A program made the translations under genes and the position numbers. This document shows positions 62,553 to 64,000 of a DNA stretch of 64,000 nucleotides, piece after piece. A model generated the notes under the pieces. It saw only the letters and a program-made list of their open reading frames with translations, ran no database searches and was not told the DNA's origin. Source of the DNA: Pseudorhodoplanes sp. (GTDB taxonomy: Bacteria > Pseudomonadota > Alphaproteobacteria > Rhizobiales > Xanthobacteraceae); the NCBI GenBank assembly GCA_032027085.1, contig JAVSMS010000001.1, forward strand, positions 4,904,361-4,968,360, read 5' to 3'. How positions within the stretch are numbered: the first letter of the stretch is position 1; the number at the start of each line of letters is the position of its first letter.

Positions 62553-62905
62553 GTGCTGCGCCGGTCCGACGATCCAGAAGTCAGCCTCGCGCAACAAAAG
62601 AACCGGGTGGATCGGCTGGTCAAGCGGATCCGGCGGCTGGGCTATGTTTCGCGGGCCAGACACGTCGAGGCGAAGAACTCGAACACGGTTGCCGTGCCAA
62701 TCATGAACGAGGCAGGGCGCGTGGTGGCGGGCTTTGGTCTGAGCTATTTCACGGCCGGCTCTCCGAGGTGGAAGCCTGTGAGGGCTACGTACCGGTGAAT
62801 TCGAATTCAGCCGAAATAACTCAGGATCTCGTCAGAATCACACGAACCTCCTTCGGATAGGTCTTCTGGCAGTGCTGTTGCTGCTGAAAGCAAACCAATA
62901 ACCAA
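62553..62905 (+). pseudogene. Decayed partial copy of the 59.4-kb iclR gene
   Basis: From 62553 the sequence matches the 3' half of iclR (59897-60208) closely: LRRSDDPE and PIMNEAGRVVA are retained. A single-base deletion near 62757 shifts the frame after FTAG, after which the other frame regains EITQDLVRITRTSFG to a stop at 62860. Similarity continues about 45 bp past the stop (GTCTTCTGGCAG.GCTGTTGCTGCTGAAAG), so the copy arose from a DNA segment rather than from an mRNA. The N-terminal HTH is missing. Confidence 0.85.
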
Positions 62906-62961
62906 GCCATTGAAAGCATTGGTGGTGGACGCAGTCGTAGTCGAACCCGTCTCCGCTGCCA

Positions 62962-63135
62962 AATTCCCTGCTAACAGGGAAAAGAACAGGGAATCTTGGC
63001 GATTTCAGCCTGGATCAGTCACCTTCGTGCAGATTTAACACGTGAATTCAAATGCTTATAGCCAAATTCCCTGATTCATTTAACAGGGAAGCGTTTTAGC
63101 AAAACAGGGAGTTTATCTTCAAAGAACAGGGAATT
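62962..63135. repeat. Field of AATTCCCTG/AACAGGGAA short repeats
   Basis: Copies of the core CAGGGAA, in both orientations, occur at 62962-62970, 62973-62980, 62984-62993, 63065-63073, 63082-63090, 63103-63110 and 63124-63135. Such short A/T-flanked repeats occur as dispersed intergenic elements in rhizobial genomes (from general knowledge). They lie between the IclR remnant and the IS66 element; no gene was found in 62906-63255. Confidence 0.6.
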
Positions 63136-63255
63136 TTCGCCGCCAACGGGAATTTCCGGTAAGCGACGGGTAAGCGTCCAATGTTCGCACTCTTGTCCCA
63201 AGTCTCATGAACACGATCTGTTCTCACCCTCGATTTGCAAATGAGGGGAGGACAG

Positions 63256-63795
63256 ATGGCGAGCGAACAACGACCGTGGAAGCGTCAGCGCGAGGCCTTC
63301 TGGCGAGCGCATCATGAGGCGTGGAAGCGTAGCGACTTGAATCAGCGGCAATATTGCGAGTTTCACGGCTTGCCGCAGAAGGCATTCGAGAACTGGCGCC
63401 AGATGTTCAGGCTCGAACCGGAGCCCCCACAGCGCAAGTTGCTCTATCGGTGCCGGCCAATAAGACCTCCCCTAAGTCCGCCCGTTAGTCCTCCCCTAAT
63501 TCCGGGGGCTTATCCCTCCTCGCAGCTGGCGGCTCCCATTGTTCAGCGGCCGCGCGAGGGGCACCGGCGCCGGTTCAGCGACGCAGATAAGCGATGGATT
63601 CTCCAAGAGGCAGCCCGACCTGCGGCGAGTGCCGCGGAGGTGGCGCGCCGGTATGGCATCGATCAGCGTCTTCTACGTCGATGGAAAAATGAACTGACGG
63701 AGGCAACACCGACCTTCATCACGGTGCAGATCACCGATGCGGCTGCGCCGACTGCTCCGACTGCTCCGACCACTGACGAGGAGGCCCTGTCATGA
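63256..63795 (+). CDS. tnpA: IS66-family accessory protein TnpA
   Basis: A 179-residue protein with the IS66 TnpA layout: HHEAWKRSDLNQRQYCEFHGL near the N-terminus, a Pro-rich middle, then a second HTH FSDADKRWILQEAARP with AEVARRYGIDQRLLRRWK. GGGGAGG stands just before the ATG chosen (MASEQRPWK). ATGA overlap with the tnpB that follows. A proline-rich insertion (PPLSPPVSPPLIP) is unusual. Confidence 0.88.
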   Translation: MASEQRPWKRQREAFWRAHHEAWKRSDLNQRQYCEFHGLPQKAFENWRQMFRLEPEPPQRKLLYRCRPIRPPLSPPVSPPLIPGAYPSSQLAAPIVQRPREGHRRRFSDADKRWILQEAARPAASAAEVARRYGIDQRLLRRWKNELTEATPTFITVQITDAAAPTAPTAPTTDEEALS

Positions 63796-63923
63796 CCTTG
63801 CTTCCTCCGAACGTGAAGGTACATCTGGCCCTGGGCTACATCGACATGCGCAAGGGCATCGACGGACTCGCCATGCTGGTGCAAGGCGTCCTGCACCAGG
63901 ATCCGTTCTTATGTGGCGGATGA
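63792..63923 (+). pseudogene. tnpB: IS66-family tnpB, interrupted
   Basis: Begins ATGACCTTGCTTCCTCCG and encodes the first 39 or so residues of a TnpB-type protein (YIDMRKGIDGLAMLVQGVL...DPF). At 63908/63909 the expected continuation (SGHLFVF...) is replaced by a TTATGTGGCGG sequence and a stop. The frame therefore closes after about 43 codons. The insertion belongs to another element that runs off the window. Confidence 0.8.
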
Positions 63924-63991
63924 GATTATGTGGCGGAGGCGACCAAAGGCCACGCGTGGACGGTCACGCCCGGTTTTCCCCGCCACATAAT
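63909..63991. mobile_element. End of a second mobile element in tnpB
   Basis: TTATGTGGCGGA occurs twice as a direct repeat (63909-63920 and 63926-63937, a 17-bp period). The second copy forms a perfect 12-bp inverted repeat with CCGCCACATAAT at 63980-63991. Within this lie the palindrome CCACGCGTGG (63950-63959) and flanking GACC/GGTC. Such nested arm-type repeats resemble ends of recombinase-in-trio elements. The rest is beyond the window. Confidence 0.55.
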
Positions 63992-64000
63992 GTTCCATAC

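Noticed and set aside
62406..62663. Leftward ORF in the IclR remnant region
   Set aside because: It is the complement of decayed IclR sequence and has no ribosome-binding site.
1..64000. tRNA, rRNA, riboswitch or CRISPR
   Set aside because: No T-loop/anticodon pattern, no spaced direct repeats and no riboswitch-type stem set were recognised by eye; a tRNAscan-SE and Infernal search would be decisive.

Overview
The window is chromosomal DNA from a GC-rich alphaproteobacterium, most likely Hyphomicrobiales of the Bradyrhizobium/Pseudolabrys/Xanthobacteraceae kind. This is inferred from codon use, tightly overlapping ATGA/GTGA operons, many orphan Bug-type (tripartite tricarboxylate) binding proteins, Liv-type ABC transporters, IclR and TetR regulators, and rhizobial-type palindromic and AATTCCCTG repeats. 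No rRNA, tRNA, CRISPR array or phage genes were seen. Almost everything after 6.6 kb is catabolic accessory DNA; the right edge is a transposon-rich boundary.

Layout. 0-6.5 kb: a FlaG-like small protein, a FecR-domain exported protein, a caspase-like (C14) exported protein, and a glycosyltransferase/glycogen-debranching-like pair. 6.6-16.7 kb: a catabolic island with a 2-hydroxyacid dehydrogenase, two tandem PuuE-like polysaccharide-deacetylase-family hydrolases, an amidase, a PhzS-like flavin monooxygenase, a 2-aminobenzoate-CoA-ligase-like enzyme, an Old-Yellow-Enzyme-like oxidoreductase and an atypical SDR. 16.4-25.7 kb: one long leftward operon iclR-hyuA-hyuB-livK-livF-livM-livG-livH-cupin, with a palindrome just upstream of iclR. 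25.9-29.2 kb: a leftward operon containing a broken HpaI aldolase, a DUF6282 metallohydrolase, a DHODH-like flavoprotein and a Bug binding protein, divergent from an IclR gene (29.2 kb). 30.2-36.0 kb: a ribose-type ABC importer with a GlcD-like FAD oxidase.

36.2-44.1 kb is a TetR-centred unit: MetE-like protein, an SDR, a NitT/TauT-type ABC importer whose binding protein is divergent from tetR, a DapA-like aldolase and a second SDR. Three matching operators (TAACC-N4-GGTTA type) are scattered through it. 44.2-49.4 kb is a second TetR unit with a related operator (CAACC-N4-GGTTG) and a shared promoter layout in front of an iron alcohol dehydrogenase and a phytoene-desaturase-like oxidoreductase. 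49.6-60.2 kb: MaoC, a second Bug protein, an HpaI aldolase preceded by an unlisted 26-codon ORF, a bicupin, then a six-gene leftward operon (DUF6282, quinone oxidoreductase, MaoC, acyl-CoA ligase, SDR, aldehyde dehydrogenase) divergent from a third IclR. 60.3-64 kb: a methyltransferase, a GlxA-type AraC regulator, a decayed copy of the third IclR gene, a field of short repeats, and an IS66-type element whose tnpB is interrupted by the end of another element.

The most unusual themes are: two DUF6282 loci, each with an IclR gene, and each locus having an orphan Bug protein and an HpaI aldolase (broken in one, intact in the other) behind IclR-like palindromes of the same half-site; two paralogous SDRs in which the catalytic Lys of the YxxxK motif is replaced by Cys, flanking a TetR-controlled importer; and two paralogous TetR regulons with related operators. 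Substrates cannot be read from sequence; pathway statements are inference.
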